From NCBI RefSeq assembly GCF_004368965.1, contig NZ_SORO01000001.1:2078001-2142000 (forward strand): DNA of 64,000 bases. The letters are read 5' to 3'. Origin of the DNA: Leptospira meyeri. GTDB lineage: Bacteria; Spirochaetota; Leptospiria; Leptospirales; Leptospiraceae. The translations under genes were made by a program, and so were the position numbers. The notes beneath the pieces were generated by a model. That model was not told where the DNA came from, made no database searches, and worked only from the letters and a program-made list of their open reading frames with translations. Positions within the stretch are counted from its first letter, which is position 1, and each line of letters starts with the position of its first letter. Shown piece by piece: positions 48,588-56,677 of this stretch.

Positions 48588-50591
48588 TTGCCTAAGAAAG
48601 AAAATCCTGCCAAACGAATTGCAGAACTTCGCAAAGAGATCCAAAAACATAACGATCTCTACTATAAAAAAAATACTCCTAAAATTTCAGACAAAGAGTT
48701 TGATCTTTTAGTCAAAGAATTACAATCTTTAGAAAAAGCTAATCCGGATTTGGTGGTCGAATCTTCTCCCACTTTACAAGTCGGATCTGACCTTTCTCCC
48801 CAGTTTAGCAAATTCAAACACAAAGTTCCAGTTTTATCATTGGAAAATACATACAATGAAACCGAACTTTCTGAATGGTTAACCAAAACTGGAATCGATG
48901 AGTTTTATTCTTTAGAATGGAAAATTGATGGCGCCTCTATCCTATTATACTATGAAAACGGAAAACTCGCTCATTGTGTGACAAGGGGATCTGGTGGCAT
49001 CGGAGACATTGTCACGGAAAATGTCAAAACGATTGAATCCATTCCACAAACACTTTCTGAACCCTTGAACCTATCAGTTCGGGGAGAAATTTTTATGACC
49101 TTCGCTGACTTCGAAGAATTCAATGAAGAGTATGGCGGAAAATTTGCCAATCCAAGGAATTTAGCTGCAGGTTCCATCAAACAAAAAGATCCACTTGATG
49201 TCGCCAAACGACCATTACGAATCTATGTATACGATGTATATTTTTCTTCTTCAAGAAAAGGAACGAACAAACATAAAGATATTGTTGCGTTATTAAAAAA
49301 AGAAAAGTTTCCCCTCGCCCCAGATTCTACCATCATCCAAGGAAAAACACTTCTCAAAGAGATTGAATCCTTCCGCAATAAAAAAGATAAAATGCCATTT
49401 CCTGTGGATGGACTCGTGATCAAATTGGATGACCTTAACCTTCGAGAAAGTTTAGGAGAAACAAGCCAGTCACCTCGTTGGGCTCGTGCCTTTAAGTTTG
49501 ATGCCTTACTCAAAGAAACCACTATTGAAGAAATTGACTTTGCTATAGGACGAACAGGTAAAATTACACCGAGGGCAAAAGTTACACCAATCTCGCTTGC
49601 AGGAACTACAGTCACTTACGCCACTTTACACAACCAAGACTATATCGACCAACTTGGTGCCGGAATTGGTGCAAAAGTATTAATCTCTAAACGAGGCGAA
49701 ATCATTCCTGCTGTCGAAAAAGTCACAGTTCCCCCAAAGTCAGTTTTTGTATTACCAAAAGAATGCCCTGCCTGCAAAACCAAACTAACAAAAGTTGACG
49801 ACTCTGTAGATTTTTTCTGTACTAATCGCAACTGTCCCGAACGCAAACTAAACCAACTCATATTCTTTTGTTCCAAAAAACAAATGAACATCGAAGGACT
49901 AGGCGAAAGACAAATTCAAATCTTTTTCGAAAAAGGTTGGGTCAAAGACATTCCTGATTTATACACTTTAAATAAATATAAAGACACCATACTTGAGTTA
50001 GATGGATTCGGTGAAAAGTCAGTAAAAATTATTTTTGATGCGATTGAAAAATCAAAGGAAAAAGATTTTCGATTCACTCTACCATCTATCGGACTGAACG
50101 AAGTTGGACCCAAAGTCACAGAAATACTCATTGAACACGGATTCGACTCCTGGGAAAAGCTTGTTACACTTTCTAAATCCAAAAATGCCGAAGAAGAATT
50201 AACCTCCATCCACGGCATAGGACCAAGAACCGTTGATGCCTTACTCGCTCATCTGAAAGACAAAGAAACATTAAAACTCGTCAAAACCTTGATCGGACTT
50301 GGACTTAAATTCCAAGCAGACGAAACCGAAAAAAGCGATATACAACCGTTTGTTGGTCAAAGTTGGTGTGTGACAGGAAGTTTCGAAAACTTCCAACCTC
50401 GAGATATTGCTATGGACCTCATCACCAAACATGGTGGTAAAAAAGTCTCCGGTGTTTCTTCCAAAACCACTCACTTACTGTATGGTCCCGGTGCCGGTTC
50501 CAAATTAGAAAAAGCAACAGAACTTGGTGTGAAACTTGTTTCTGAATCAGAGTTTTTGGAACTATTGAAGAAAGAGGGAATAGAGCTGTAA
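48588..50591 (+). CDS. ligA: NAD-dependent DNA ligase
   Basis: 667 aa. The adenylated Lys is in EWKIDGAS. An OB-fold follows, then a Cys4 zinc finger (CPAC...CTNRNC), HhH repeats (LDGFGEKSV, IHGIGPRTV) and a C-terminal BRCT domain with TGSFENF and KTTHLLYGPGAGSK. It seals nicks in replication and repair. TTG start immediately after the M23 gene's TGA. It is the last gene before the accessory region. Confidence 0.97.
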   Translation: MPKKENPAKRIAELRKEIQKHNDLYYKKNTPKISDKEFDLLVKELQSLEKANPDLVVESSPTLQVGSDLSPQFSKFKHKVPVLSLENTYNETELSEWLTKTGIDEFYSLEWKIDGASILLYYENGKLAHCVTRGSGGIGDIVTENVKTIESIPQTLSEPLNLSVRGEIFMTFADFEEFNEEYGGKFANPRNLAAGSIKQKDPLDVAKRPLRIYVYDVYFSSSRKGTNKHKDIVALLKKEKFPLAPDSTIIQGKTLLKEIESFRNKKDKMPFPVDGLVIKLDDLNLRESLGETSQSPRWARAFKFDALLKETTIEEIDFAIGRTGKITPRAKVTPISLAGTTVTYATLHNQDYIDQLGAGIGAKVLISKRGEIIPAVEKVTVPPKSVFVLPKECPACKTKLTKVDDSVDFFCTNRNCPERKLNQLIFFCSKKQMNIEGLGERQIQIFFEKGWVKDIPDLYTLNKYKDTILELDGFGEKSVKIIFDAIEKSKEKDFRFTLPSIGLNEVGPKVTEILIEHGFDSWEKLVTLSKSKNAEEELTSIHGIGPRTVDALLAHLKDKETLKLVKTLIGLGLKFQADETEKSDIQPFVGQSWCVTGSFENFQPRDIAMDLITKHGGKKVSGVSSKTTHLLYGPGAGSKLEKATELGVKLVSESEFLELLKKEGIEL

Positions 50592-50648
50592 TAAGCAGCA
50601 CAGCTTCATTCCCTTGCTTAGGAAAAGAATTGATCGATGTTTGTTTGG

Positions 50649-50786
50649 GCGCCTCGAATCCGTTAGCTGCTTGGTATTTCATCCAATAACGACCGCGCTA
50701 TCCGCTCCAATCTTTCCGAAATCTGTTCCTTATTCAAAACATACCGATTCCCGGAAAGGATTTCCGCTTCTATCGCTGGCGCGAGG
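50649..50786. repeat. Repeat copy A (138 bp) carrying a recombinase-like C-terminal fragment
   Basis: Starts GCGCCTCGAATCCGTTA and ends TATCGCTGGCGCGAGG. It differs from copy B (54149-54286) at about 8 positions, five of them clustered at 50666-50675. On the minus strand it reads LAPAIEAEILSG then NRYVLNKEQISERLERIA and ends at a TAA (50663-50665). The FLAP-x-I...IL-x-G pattern recalls the C-terminus of serine recombinases. Upstream of LAP the frame soon meets a stop, so it is a fragment. It is more GC-rich than its surroundings. Confidence 0.75.
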
Positions 50787-50952
50787 GTTTGGTGATTCGT
50801 TTAAAATTGAAATAACCAATTCACTTGGAATTTCAGTTTTTCCGTTGATCAAAGTTTCTAAAAAATTTGATCCATCTTACGCAAATTCCAAAAACAACAA
50901 TTATCTTTGCGAGTTAGAAACAATTCTGCAGTTTCTCACATATCAAATTTAA
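50787..50952 (+). pseudogene. Possible 3' remnant of an unknown gene
   Basis: After repeat A the plus frame continues GDSFKIEITNSLGISVFPL and ends at TAA (50950-50952), overlapping the nat gene's end. It has plausible protein character but no start or ribosome site of its own; the longer open frame enters from the repeat in a frame opposite to the recombinase fragment. It may be a truncated gene end. Nothing else is seen in 50592-50948. Confidence 0.25.
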
Positions 50953-51779
50953 TCTTTAAAATTATTTTCCCACAGTAAACCAGGAGTCTGAAATTCTGTA
51001 TCTAAAGGAAATGTAAGATTAAATTTTTCTTTAAGAATTTTTATTAATTCTTTAGGTGAGTTGATAACCGATTTGTTGGCCACGCCATATTTATCCCTTT
51101 CAGAAATTTCCCTATTTACCAGTGTATACCTTTTTCCGTCATCTCCTGCACGTGCCACAATTAACCGATCTTTAAAATGTGAATTTGGGTGATTACTAGT
51201 GTACCAATTTGCTAGTATACGATCAATTTCAGGCATTTCTTCTAACGTAAATTCACATACATCGATCCAGCCATTAGGAAATAGAATTTGATGGAAATAT
51301 TTATTACTTTCATATACAATTCTTCTTGTTTCATGATTTGTTTTCTGCTCAATATTCTTGCTTAATTGTATTGCTGATGTTAGTGATGCTCCACCAACTC
51401 CAACATCAGTTAACCATGAATTTCCCGAAAGTTCTACTCGTAGAAAAACATGAGTTCGAGGGGGGGTAAAATCTCTAGGTTTATCTAAACGAACTCTAGC
51501 ACTAATAGGAGTTACTTCAAATCCCAATTTATTTAGAACACTCAAAAGAAGTCCATTTTGTTCAAAACAATATCCTCCACGTCTTTGAATGATTAATTTC
51601 TCAAAAACTGCATCTAAACTAATATCAATATCTTTTCCTAACAAAATATCCAAGTTTTCGAATGGAATACAACGAACATGTGCCAAACTGATATTGTTAA
51701 GCAAATCTAAAGAGGGAAGACGCGAGCCCTTATATCCAATGCGATCGAAATACGCATCCAGAAATTTTTTATCATTCAA
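50949..51779 (-). CDS. Arylamine N-acetyltransferase
   Basis: 276 aa. It moves an acetyl group from acetyl-CoA to arylamines or hydrazines. The Cys-His-Asp triad is visible: RRGGYCFEQNGLL, PRTHVFLRVEL and WLTDVGVGGAS. Length is normal for NAT. The start is TTG with AGGA upstream. It stands alone between repeat A and a GC-rich non-coding element, in an accessory block, so it was probably acquired. Confidence 0.93.
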   Translation of the reverse strand: MNDKKFLDAYFDRIGYKGSRLPSLDLLNNISLAHVRCIPFENLDILLGKDIDISLDAVFEKLIIQRRGGYCFEQNGLLLSVLNKLGFEVTPISARVRLDKPRDFTPPRTHVFLRVELSGNSWLTDVGVGGASLTSAIQLSKNIEQKTNHETRRIVYESNKYFHQILFPNGWIDVCEFTLEEMPEIDRILANWYTSNHPNSHFKDRLIVARAGDDGKRYTLVNREISERDKYGVANKSVINSPKELIKILKEKFNLTFPLDTEFQTPGLLWENNFKD

Positions 51780-51844
51780 AAGTAGATTCCTAAAATTTTT
51801 TCATTATGTTTATGGATTACTTTCAAAAGTAAATTACTTTTCTC

Positions 51845-51970
51845 GGCTTTGCACATTAGGCTGGGCCTCAGTCCCGAACGGGAGCTCTAGAGACTGGCCA
51901 CAACACTTGCGCAGGCAAGGGAGTACAAGAAGCCTTTGCATTGCGCCGGCAGGTATACGGAGCGTTAAAT
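51845..51970. other. GC-rich non-coding element between nat and the SH3 gene
   Basis: A roughly 125-bp stretch is visibly more GC-rich than its AT-rich flanks. It contains short inverted repeats (CCCG-aa-CGGG; CAGTC...GACTG; TTGC-gcag-GCAA) and ends at GGAGCGTTAAAT on the plus strand. No start codon with a ribosome site is seen, and open frames across it look accidental. It lies downstream of the SH3 gene and upstream of nat on the minus strand, the place of a cassette-end element, but it does not fold as a full attC site by eye. Confidence 0.4.
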
Positions 51971-51998
51971 TTGTATTATGCGCTGTTCCGAATGTTTA

Positions 51999-52625
51999 TT
52001 ACTCACAACCATCCTCTAACATACCGGACATGCACAATCTATCATTCTTGATAAAAAGAAATTCATTTGTTTCCAGACCATAATGTTTAAGCCAAACTAA
52101 ATCTTTATATACTTTTATTATTCCTGTTCCTTCGCACAAAATATATCCATTTTTCACTATTTTTTTATCTAATTTATTTGAACAAAACGAATTCTGGTTA
52201 CAATTAGCACCTGCGCATAGTTCATAACTGAAGTTATATGTTGCATTTTTATTCATTTTTAAAGATAAAGAATAATCGCCAGAATTTCCATGAAATTCTT
52301 TAAAGTGCCATTGTGTAGGTCTGGTAAATTTTTCGGTAGTCCCTAGATAAGTATCAAATATCCAGCCATCATTGATCTTATTTTTAGATGAATATCCAGT
52401 TTCGACATAAATCCAATAACCATTAGTATTATTAACTGTAGCTTTAACTTTCCGATTTGGAATTACTTTCACTAAGTGACTTATTGGTAATTGAATTATT
52501 ACTTGAGAATTTAGATTTGGATCCTTTCTCACATTAACGTTTTCACCTGCAATAGGTGTATATTTTTCTATAGCTTCGAGTGATTGAATCGTTATCAGAG
52601 TAAGTAAAATTAAAAGGATTTTCAT
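51999..52625 (-). CDS. Exported SH3-domain protein
   Basis: 208 aa from ATG 52625. Signal peptide MKILLILLTLITIQSLEA then an SH3b domain with the GENVNVRKDPNLNSQVI pattern. A C-terminal half of unknown type is rich in Asn and Cys (CAGANCNQNSFCSNK). SH3b domains often bind cell-wall peptides. Lone gene in the accessory block, AT-rich, start without a strong Shine-Dalgarno. Confidence 0.75.
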   Translation of the reverse strand: MKILLILLTLITIQSLEAIEKYTPIAGENVNVRKDPNLNSQVIIQLPISHLVKVIPNRKVKATVNNTNGYWIYVETGYSSKNKINDGWIFDTYLGTTEKFTRPTQWHFKEFHGNSGDYSLSLKMNKNATYNFSYELCAGANCNQNSFCSNKLDKKIVKNGYILCEGTGIIKVYKDLVWLKHYGLETNEFLFIKNDRLCMSGMLEDGCE

Positions 52626-52667
52626 AATTGTTTTAATCTCTAATTTTCTGAAATGGCGCTTAACCGA

Positions 52668-52696
52668 CACATATATCCGCAATTCGTTTAATCGCC
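52668..52696. repeat. Copy 1 of a dispersed GCAATTCGT motif
   Basis: ATATATCCGCAATTCGTTTAAT on the plus strand matches, in inverted orientation, the two motif copies near 55878 and 56005. Flanking GGCGCTTAA and TTAATCGCC form an 8-of-9 inverted repeat. It lies upstream of the SH3 gene in an accessory interval. Confidence 0.35.
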
Positions 52697-52808
52697 TTCT
52701 TCACATCCAAATCCCACCACCCCCAACTCTCTTGAAAATTCCAAAAACTCAGTTTCCCCTAGACATTTCCCAAAACCACAATTCTAGCCCTTTTTGACTA
52801 TTTTATTC

Positions 52809-52836
52809 TTGACATGCAGGTAAATACCTGCATAAT
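52809..52836 (+). promoter_or_regulatory. Promoter with palindromic operator in its spacer
   Basis: TTGACA (52809-52814) and CATAAT (52831-52836) are 16 bases apart, a good sigma-70-type promoter. The spacer is filled by ATGCAGGTA-AA-TACCTGCAT (52814-52833), a perfect 9-bp inverted repeat. The expected transcription start, about 7 bases after the -10, falls at or next to the arsR ATG (52844). A bound ArsR dimer here would block polymerase, so autorepression is likely. Confidence 0.75.
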
Positions 52837-52843
52837 TTCTTTT

Positions 52844-53188
52844 ATGCCGAAGGAAGTGGAGGGTGTCGATCAGGTATTCAAAGCAATGGCTGATCCGAAT
52901 CGGAGAAAGGTTCTGGATCTACTTTATGCTAACAATGGCCAAACACTTTCCTCACTCTGTGAACAACTAGACATGCAAAGGCAATCAGCAACACAACACA
53001 TAGAAATCCTCATCAAAGCCAACCTGGTAACCGTTGTTTGGAAAGGGCGAGAGAAACTGCACTTCATCAACCCTGTTCCAATTTACGAAGTTTATGCACG
53101 TTGGGTTCGAAAATTTGAAGAGAATCGTTTAGGTTTTTTGCACGACTTAAAAACACAACTTGAAGGAGAAGATCATGGAACCACATAA
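52844..53188 (+). CDS. ArsR-family transcriptional regulator
   Basis: 114 aa from ATG 52844. Winged-helix features: FKAMADPNRRKVLDLLY, then LSSLCEQLDMQRQSATQHIEIL (recognition helix) and the wing VWKGREKLHFINP. No metal-binding Cys pair is present; this subgroup, fused or paired with SRPBCC proteins, usually is not a metal sensor. No Shine-Dalgarno precedes the ATG (T-run instead), consistent with a leaderless message. It overlaps the SRPBCC gene by 14 bases. Confidence 0.92.
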   Translation: MPKEVEGVDQVFKAMADPNRRKVLDLLYANNGQTLSSLCEQLDMQRQSATQHIEILIKANLVTVVWKGREKLHFINPVPIYEVYARWVRKFEENRLGFLHDLKTQLEGEDHGTT

Positions 53189-53651
53189 CTTCGTTTATGT
53201 TACCTTTATACTCAGCACACCCGAGAAGGTATGGAATGCACTTATTGACCCTGAGGTAACATCAAAGTATTGGCTAGATCCATTAGCGAAAAATCCAGCT
53301 CATATCAATGTCTCAGAATGGAAAGTCGGTTCCGTATGGAAACATATAAGAATGGATGACGAAAAAACAATCGATATCATTGGAAAGGTTTTAGAAATCG
53401 ATCCTCCACTTAAATTAGCTTTATCTTGGTCAAGGCCAACAGAATTCAATGATGAATCAAAACATTCTCAGGTTACATTCGATATAGAAACTTATGCCGA
53501 AGGACTTGTTCGTTTGGTAGTCACACACAAAGATCTAGATCCACAAATGTTAAAAGGGATTTCTACGGGCTGGCCAAGTGTTCTTTCCAACCTTAAAACA
53601 TTTTTGGAATCAGGTCGACCGTTAGCAGGACATATTTCAATTTCTCAATAA
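53175..53651 (+). CDS. SRPBCC (AHSA1-like) protein
   Basis: 158 aa from ATG 53175, which has AAGGAG 6 bases upstream inside the arsR gene. START-like fold: begins YVTFILSTPEKVWNALIDPEVTSKYWL and ends with a long helix (GWPSVLSNLKTFLESG). This family pairs with ArsR regulators as a small-ligand or stress response unit. It is the second gene of the arsR operon. Confidence 0.9.
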   Translation: MEPHNFVYVTFILSTPEKVWNALIDPEVTSKYWLDPLAKNPAHINVSEWKVGSVWKHIRMDDEKTIDIIGKVLEIDPPLKLALSWSRPTEFNDESKHSQVTFDIETYAEGLVRLVVTHKDLDPQMLKGISTGWPSVLSNLKTFLESGRPLAGHISISQ

Positions 53652-53703
53652 ATTAATATAACAATAAATATGTGCAAATTCGAATTAAACTATGGAGAAA
53701 GAT

Positions 53704-54120
53704 ATGAGTCAGATTTATAACGGTGGATGCGCTTGCGGAAAAATTCGCTACAAAATCACAGTAGAACCTATTTTTATGAACGAATGCCAATGCCGCGACT
53801 GCCAAAGAATAAGTGGAACAGGACATGGATCTTATTTAACTTTTCAATCACCCAGCGCAGTCACAGTAGTTGGAAAAACAACTAATTTTGATTTGGTTGG
53901 TGATAGCGGAAATATCAAAACCAGTAGCTTTTGCCCTAACTGCGGTTCACCGGTATATATGACCTTTGCTGCTATGCCCGAGCTTTTTACAATCCATGCA
54001 ACAAGCCTTGATGATCCAAATCTCTATAAACCGCAAGCCGTCACATACACAAAACGTGGATATTCTTGGGACTATCTGGATCCAAAATTATCAAAATTTG
54101 AAACAATGCCACCGATGTAA
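53704..54120 (+). CDS. GFA-domain (glutathione-dependent formaldehyde-activating-like) protein
   Basis: 138 aa from ATG 53704, preceded by GGAGAAAG. Zinc ligands: GGCACGKIRY, ECQCRDCQRISG and FCPNCGSPVY, the CxC...CxxC...CxxC pattern of GFA proteins. It follows the SRPBCC gene by about 50 bases and may share its transcript. GFA proteins are common in cassettes; here the next element is repeat B. Confidence 0.9.
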   Translation: MSQIYNGGCACGKIRYKITVEPIFMNECQCRDCQRISGTGHGSYLTFQSPSAVTVVGKTTNFDLVGDSGNIKTSSFCPNCGSPVYMTFAAMPELFTIHATSLDDPNLYKPQAVTYTKRGYSWDYLDPKLSKFETMPPM

Positions 54121-54148
54121 AAAATTCAAATATCGTTCAGTTGTTTTA

Positions 54149-54286
54149 GCGCCTCGAATCCGTTACCTGAGCGATATTTCATCCGATAACGACCGCGCTA
54201 TCCGCTCCAATCTTTCCAAAATCTGTTCCTTATTCAAAATATACCGATTCCCGGAAAGGATTTCCGCTTCTATCGCTGGCGCGAGG
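54149..54286. repeat. Repeat copy B (138 bp), same orientation as copy A
   Basis: About 94% identical to 50649-50786 and exactly 3,500 bp downstream. The minus-strand frame is kept: FLAPAIEAEILSG, then NRYILNKEQILERLERIARS, ending in a TAA (54163-54165). Here the residues before LAP (PNQF) extend the match to the FLAP pattern before a stop further up. Both copies begin and end at the same bases, so they are a defined unit. Together they bracket nat, SH3 and the arsR operon. Confidence 0.75.
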
Positions 54287-54646
54287 AATTGGTTAGGCAG
54301 AGAAAGTATCAGTTATGTTCATTGCGTTTATCAATCGTCTACCTAGATTTCTTATTTGGCTTTGATTTCCAAATAAAATATATTCTGCTAGATGAGATAT
54401 ATCCTTTGTGCTTCAGAATGTCTTTCCTATTTAATGAATTATATTTTCGTCACTGAAAACTAAATTGATTAATGGAAAAACGAGCCAAGAAAATCTTTTT
54501 GTTTCTCTTTATCTTTGATACCAAATTATGATTAACACTTGTTTGATATAATTTTTCTATTATTACATTAAAAAACAAAAATATGCTAGCTAATAATCCT
54601 GTTAAGCTTTAGTATTATGGCAACAAATGAGTCTCAAGGATAAACT
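54287..54646. other. Gene-free AT-rich interval
   Basis: No convincing gene. It contains an 8-bp inverted repeat TTATTTGG...CCAAATAA (54352-54376) that could be a weak terminator, and a TATAAT (54547-54552) about 100 bases before the lipoprotein start with no good -35. An AAGGAT ribosome site lies just before ATG 54647. Confidence 0.4.
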
Positions 54647-55318
54647 ATGAAAAAGAAATTTTTATTGCTAACATTCCTATTATGGAACTGTGGCTCTCTC
54701 ACAATTAAACCGCCAATATACAAACCAATATCCGAAGTTAATTATAATGGAAATTGGACAGTCAAAATAGTAAATGCTGGTTTTACAAAAGAAGTGGAAA
54801 ACCATTGGTGGGGAGATAAATATTATCAAATTGTTATCACTGTTAAAAACAATTCCGATAAATATCGCTTCTTAAATTTGGATAATTACAAATTAACAAA
54901 GTTTAACTTTGATTATATCATGAAAAGAAACCCGGAAATATTTGCAGCCTATTCTAAAAACCCCGAATCATTCGATCTAAATGAGTTCTTTAACCAAAAA
55001 AACATGATTAGCTTGAAACTTAGAATTTTGAAGAGCGTAGAGATTCCAAATGATACTTACGGAGGAAAACCAATTTTTCCTACTGGGAAGTTTAAAAACG
55101 AAAATGTTGTTTCTGCAGCTCTTATTGCAGGAGATTATGGGGCCCCAGGATCTGGACCCGTCCAGGATTCCGACAATTCGACAGGTTGGATGGCACCAGG
55201 AGAAACAAAAATACTAAAGGTAAATTTCTCTGTAATTGATGGATTACCTCTTCATGCAGTAGTCATTCCAGAAATATTTGAATCAATTCTTGAAATAAAC
55301 CATAGCGAAGTTAAATAA
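54647..55318 (+). CDS. Hypothetical lipoprotein
   Basis: 223 aa. Leader MKKKFLLLTFLLWNC ends in a Cys, a clear lipobox. The mature part is beta-rich with an immunoglobulin-like pattern (NWTVKIVNAGF; YYQIVITVKNNSDKYRFLNLDNYKL). Aromatic and Asn-rich, very AT-rich DNA. Function unknown. Monocistronic. Confidence 0.75.
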   Translation: MKKKFLLLTFLLWNCGSLTIKPPIYKPISEVNYNGNWTVKIVNAGFTKEVENHWWGDKYYQIVITVKNNSDKYRFLNLDNYKLTKFNFDYIMKRNPEIFAAYSKNPESFDLNEFFNQKNMISLKLRILKSVEIPNDTYGGKPIFPTGKFKNENVVSAALIAGDYGAPGSGPVQDSDNSTGWMAPGETKILKVNFSVIDGLPLHAVVIPEIFESILEINHSEVK

Positions 55319-55404
55319 TAAATATTGGTTACTGGTAATTTAACAATCTAAGTTACCCTATTTTTTTAAAACCTTAACTCAAGAATTTAGCCTATACGCA
55401 TTTT

Positions 55405-55860
55405 TTAATTCAACGGATATGTAAAATGAACCACGTCCTCTGGTGATCCTCCTGTTGATCTATAAAATTCCAATGCATAGTCATCCACCATATCCGCTTG
55501 GACAAAGACTTCTTCCGCTCCCATTTTTTTACAATACTCATTTATTCCCTGAATGAGTGACCTTCCGATTCCTTGTCTATGATATTTGGTAAGGACAGCT
55601 AAATCAAAAATATAAACTAAAGGTTTTTCAGAATAATATTGACGAAGTGTATAAGTGGTTAGGCCGCCAACCACTTGACTTTCATGGAGAGAAACAAAAA
55701 CATAAAAGTCATCCCGATCAAGTAAGGATTGTAAATAATGTAAACTTGGCATTTGAAAATTTTTCATCTCAAAAACATCTTCAAAAACTCGAATGAGTTC
55801 GATAAATTGCTTTAAATCATTAGAGGTTAATTTTCTGATTTTTATATTTTCCACGATCAC
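55405..55860 (-). CDS. GNAT acetyltransferase of the AAC(3)-I type
   Basis: 151 aa, GTG start. The core IFDLAVLTKYHRQGIGRSLI (motif A with RxxGxG) followed by GAEEVFVQADMVDDYALEFY and VVHFTYPL lines up, from memory, with aminoglycoside 3-N-acetyltransferase AAC(3)-Ia (YIYDLAV, RRQGIATALI, VQADYGDDPA, MHFDI). If functional it would acetylate gentamicin-like drugs; a housekeeping GNAT substrate is also possible. It lies alone in the accessory block. Confidence 0.8.
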   Translation of the reverse strand: MIVENIKIRKLTSNDLKQFIELIRVFEDVFEMKNFQMPSLHYLQSLLDRDDFYVFVSLHESQVVGGLTTYTLRQYYSEKPLVYIFDLAVLTKYHRQGIGRSLIQGINEYCKKMGAEEVFVQADMVDDYALEFYRSTGGSPEDVVHFTYPLN

Positions 55861-56093
55861 TCTTTAATTTTAAAGTTTATATACGAATTGCAAATATCTG
55901 CCGACTATATATAGATTTATATTTTTCAATTAATTGCTTATTCACGAATAACATATAGTCGCAATTGAGATTTAAATTTGATAGCGGATCTTTCATTCAA
56001 GTCCTTATATATGAATTGCGTATATCCAGCTGGTCAAAATATAATTTGGTTTCTTATCAACGATTTTCGTATAACCGCTTTAAAGTCAGAGGT
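55861..56093. repeat. AT-rich interval with two copies of the GAATTGC motif
   Basis: TATATACGAATTGCAAATATCTG (55879-55901) and TATATATGAATTGCGTATATCC (56006-56027) are direct repeats about 127 bp apart, and a third weaker one (TATAGTCGCAATTGAG, about 55954) sits between. The core is an imperfect palindrome TATACG-caatt-CGTATA. No gene is seen here. Confidence 0.45.
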
Positions 56094-56483
56094 TCACTTT
56101 AATCGTTCCAAAACGCCTTTTCGTTTCACAATATTTTTATAGTCCCATTGGATTTTTTTAGCCTGACTAAGCCAACGTTTTAGATCTTTTTTTTTGATTT
56201 GGTTCACATCCGTATAACGAATTTCTGCTGCCTTAAAACTTCCTTCCGGTTCTAGTCCATCCTCTTCAAAACTTTGACCACTCCAAAACAGAAGACGAAC
56301 ACAAGTTTTTAATTTACTATAACCAACGATAGGATTCTCATCTAAAAACCAAACTGGATGTGCATGCCAAATTTTCTTTTCTGCTTTGGGTAAGTTTACA
56401 TTGATTTCCTGATACAAAAGATCACAGATTTCTCTATCAATAGGCGATTGGGATTTATTATATGTTTCGATCTCTTTACTCAT
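56094..56483 (-). CDS. DUF1801-domain protein
   Basis: 129 aa. Features of the YdhG/DUF1801 group: IDREICDLLYQEINVNLPKAEKKIWHAHPVWFLDENPIVGY and LKTCVRLLFWSGQSF. The family is small, cytoplasmic and poorly characterised. Lone gene in the accessory block; promoter not recognised. Confidence 0.8.
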   Translation of the reverse strand: MSKEIETYNKSQSPIDREICDLLYQEINVNLPKAEKKIWHAHPVWFLDENPIVGYSKLKTCVRLLFWSGQSFEEDGLEPEGSFKAAEIRYTDVNQIKKKDLKRWLSQAKKIQWDYKNIVKRKGVLERLK

Positions 56484-56630
56484 TTAGATAATCTCACCTT
56501 TTCCAGCGATCTAGAATACAAACGCATAAGAAATGTCAAAATACTGATAAAAAAAATTTACAAACGATTGGTAAATCATTTCTCACAAGTGGATGATAAA
56601 CCAACCAGGATAGTCGAAACAAAATTGTGG

Positions 56631-56671
56631 TATCCAAATCGTTATGTCAGTTTCCAAAAACGATTTGGATA
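56631..56671. terminator. 13-bp hairpin after the yceI-like gene
   Basis: TATCCAAATCGTT and AACGATTTGGATA are perfect inverted copies around a 15-base loop. The hairpin lies 7 bases after the stop of the minus-strand YceI gene and is followed on that strand by a T-rich stretch (TTTTGTTT after nine bases), so it may end that transcript. Confidence 0.55.
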
Positions 56672-56677
56672 AAACTT

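Noticed and set aside
50614..50952. 112-aa plus-strand open frame crossing repeat A
   Set aside because: Its first half is the antisense of the recombinase-like fragment and it has no ribosome site; only the 3' part is listed as a low-confidence remnant.
51589..52083. 164-aa plus-strand open frame over nat start, GC-rich element and SH3 end
   Set aside because: It is antisense to two real genes and has no ribosome site; composition of the protein is not gene-like.
51845..52664. Integron attC sites (GTTAAAT at about 51964 on the plus strand; GTTAAGC on the minus strand near 52660; GTTAGGC near 54292)
   Set aside because: Core-like heptamers occur, but no matching inverse core and paired L boxes are seen at suitable spacing, genes are in mixed orientation, and no integrase gene is in the window.
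56448..56672. 74-aa plus-strand frame between DUF1801 and YceI genes
   Set aside because: It starts antisense to the DUF1801 gene, covers the terminator hairpin and lacks a ribosome site.
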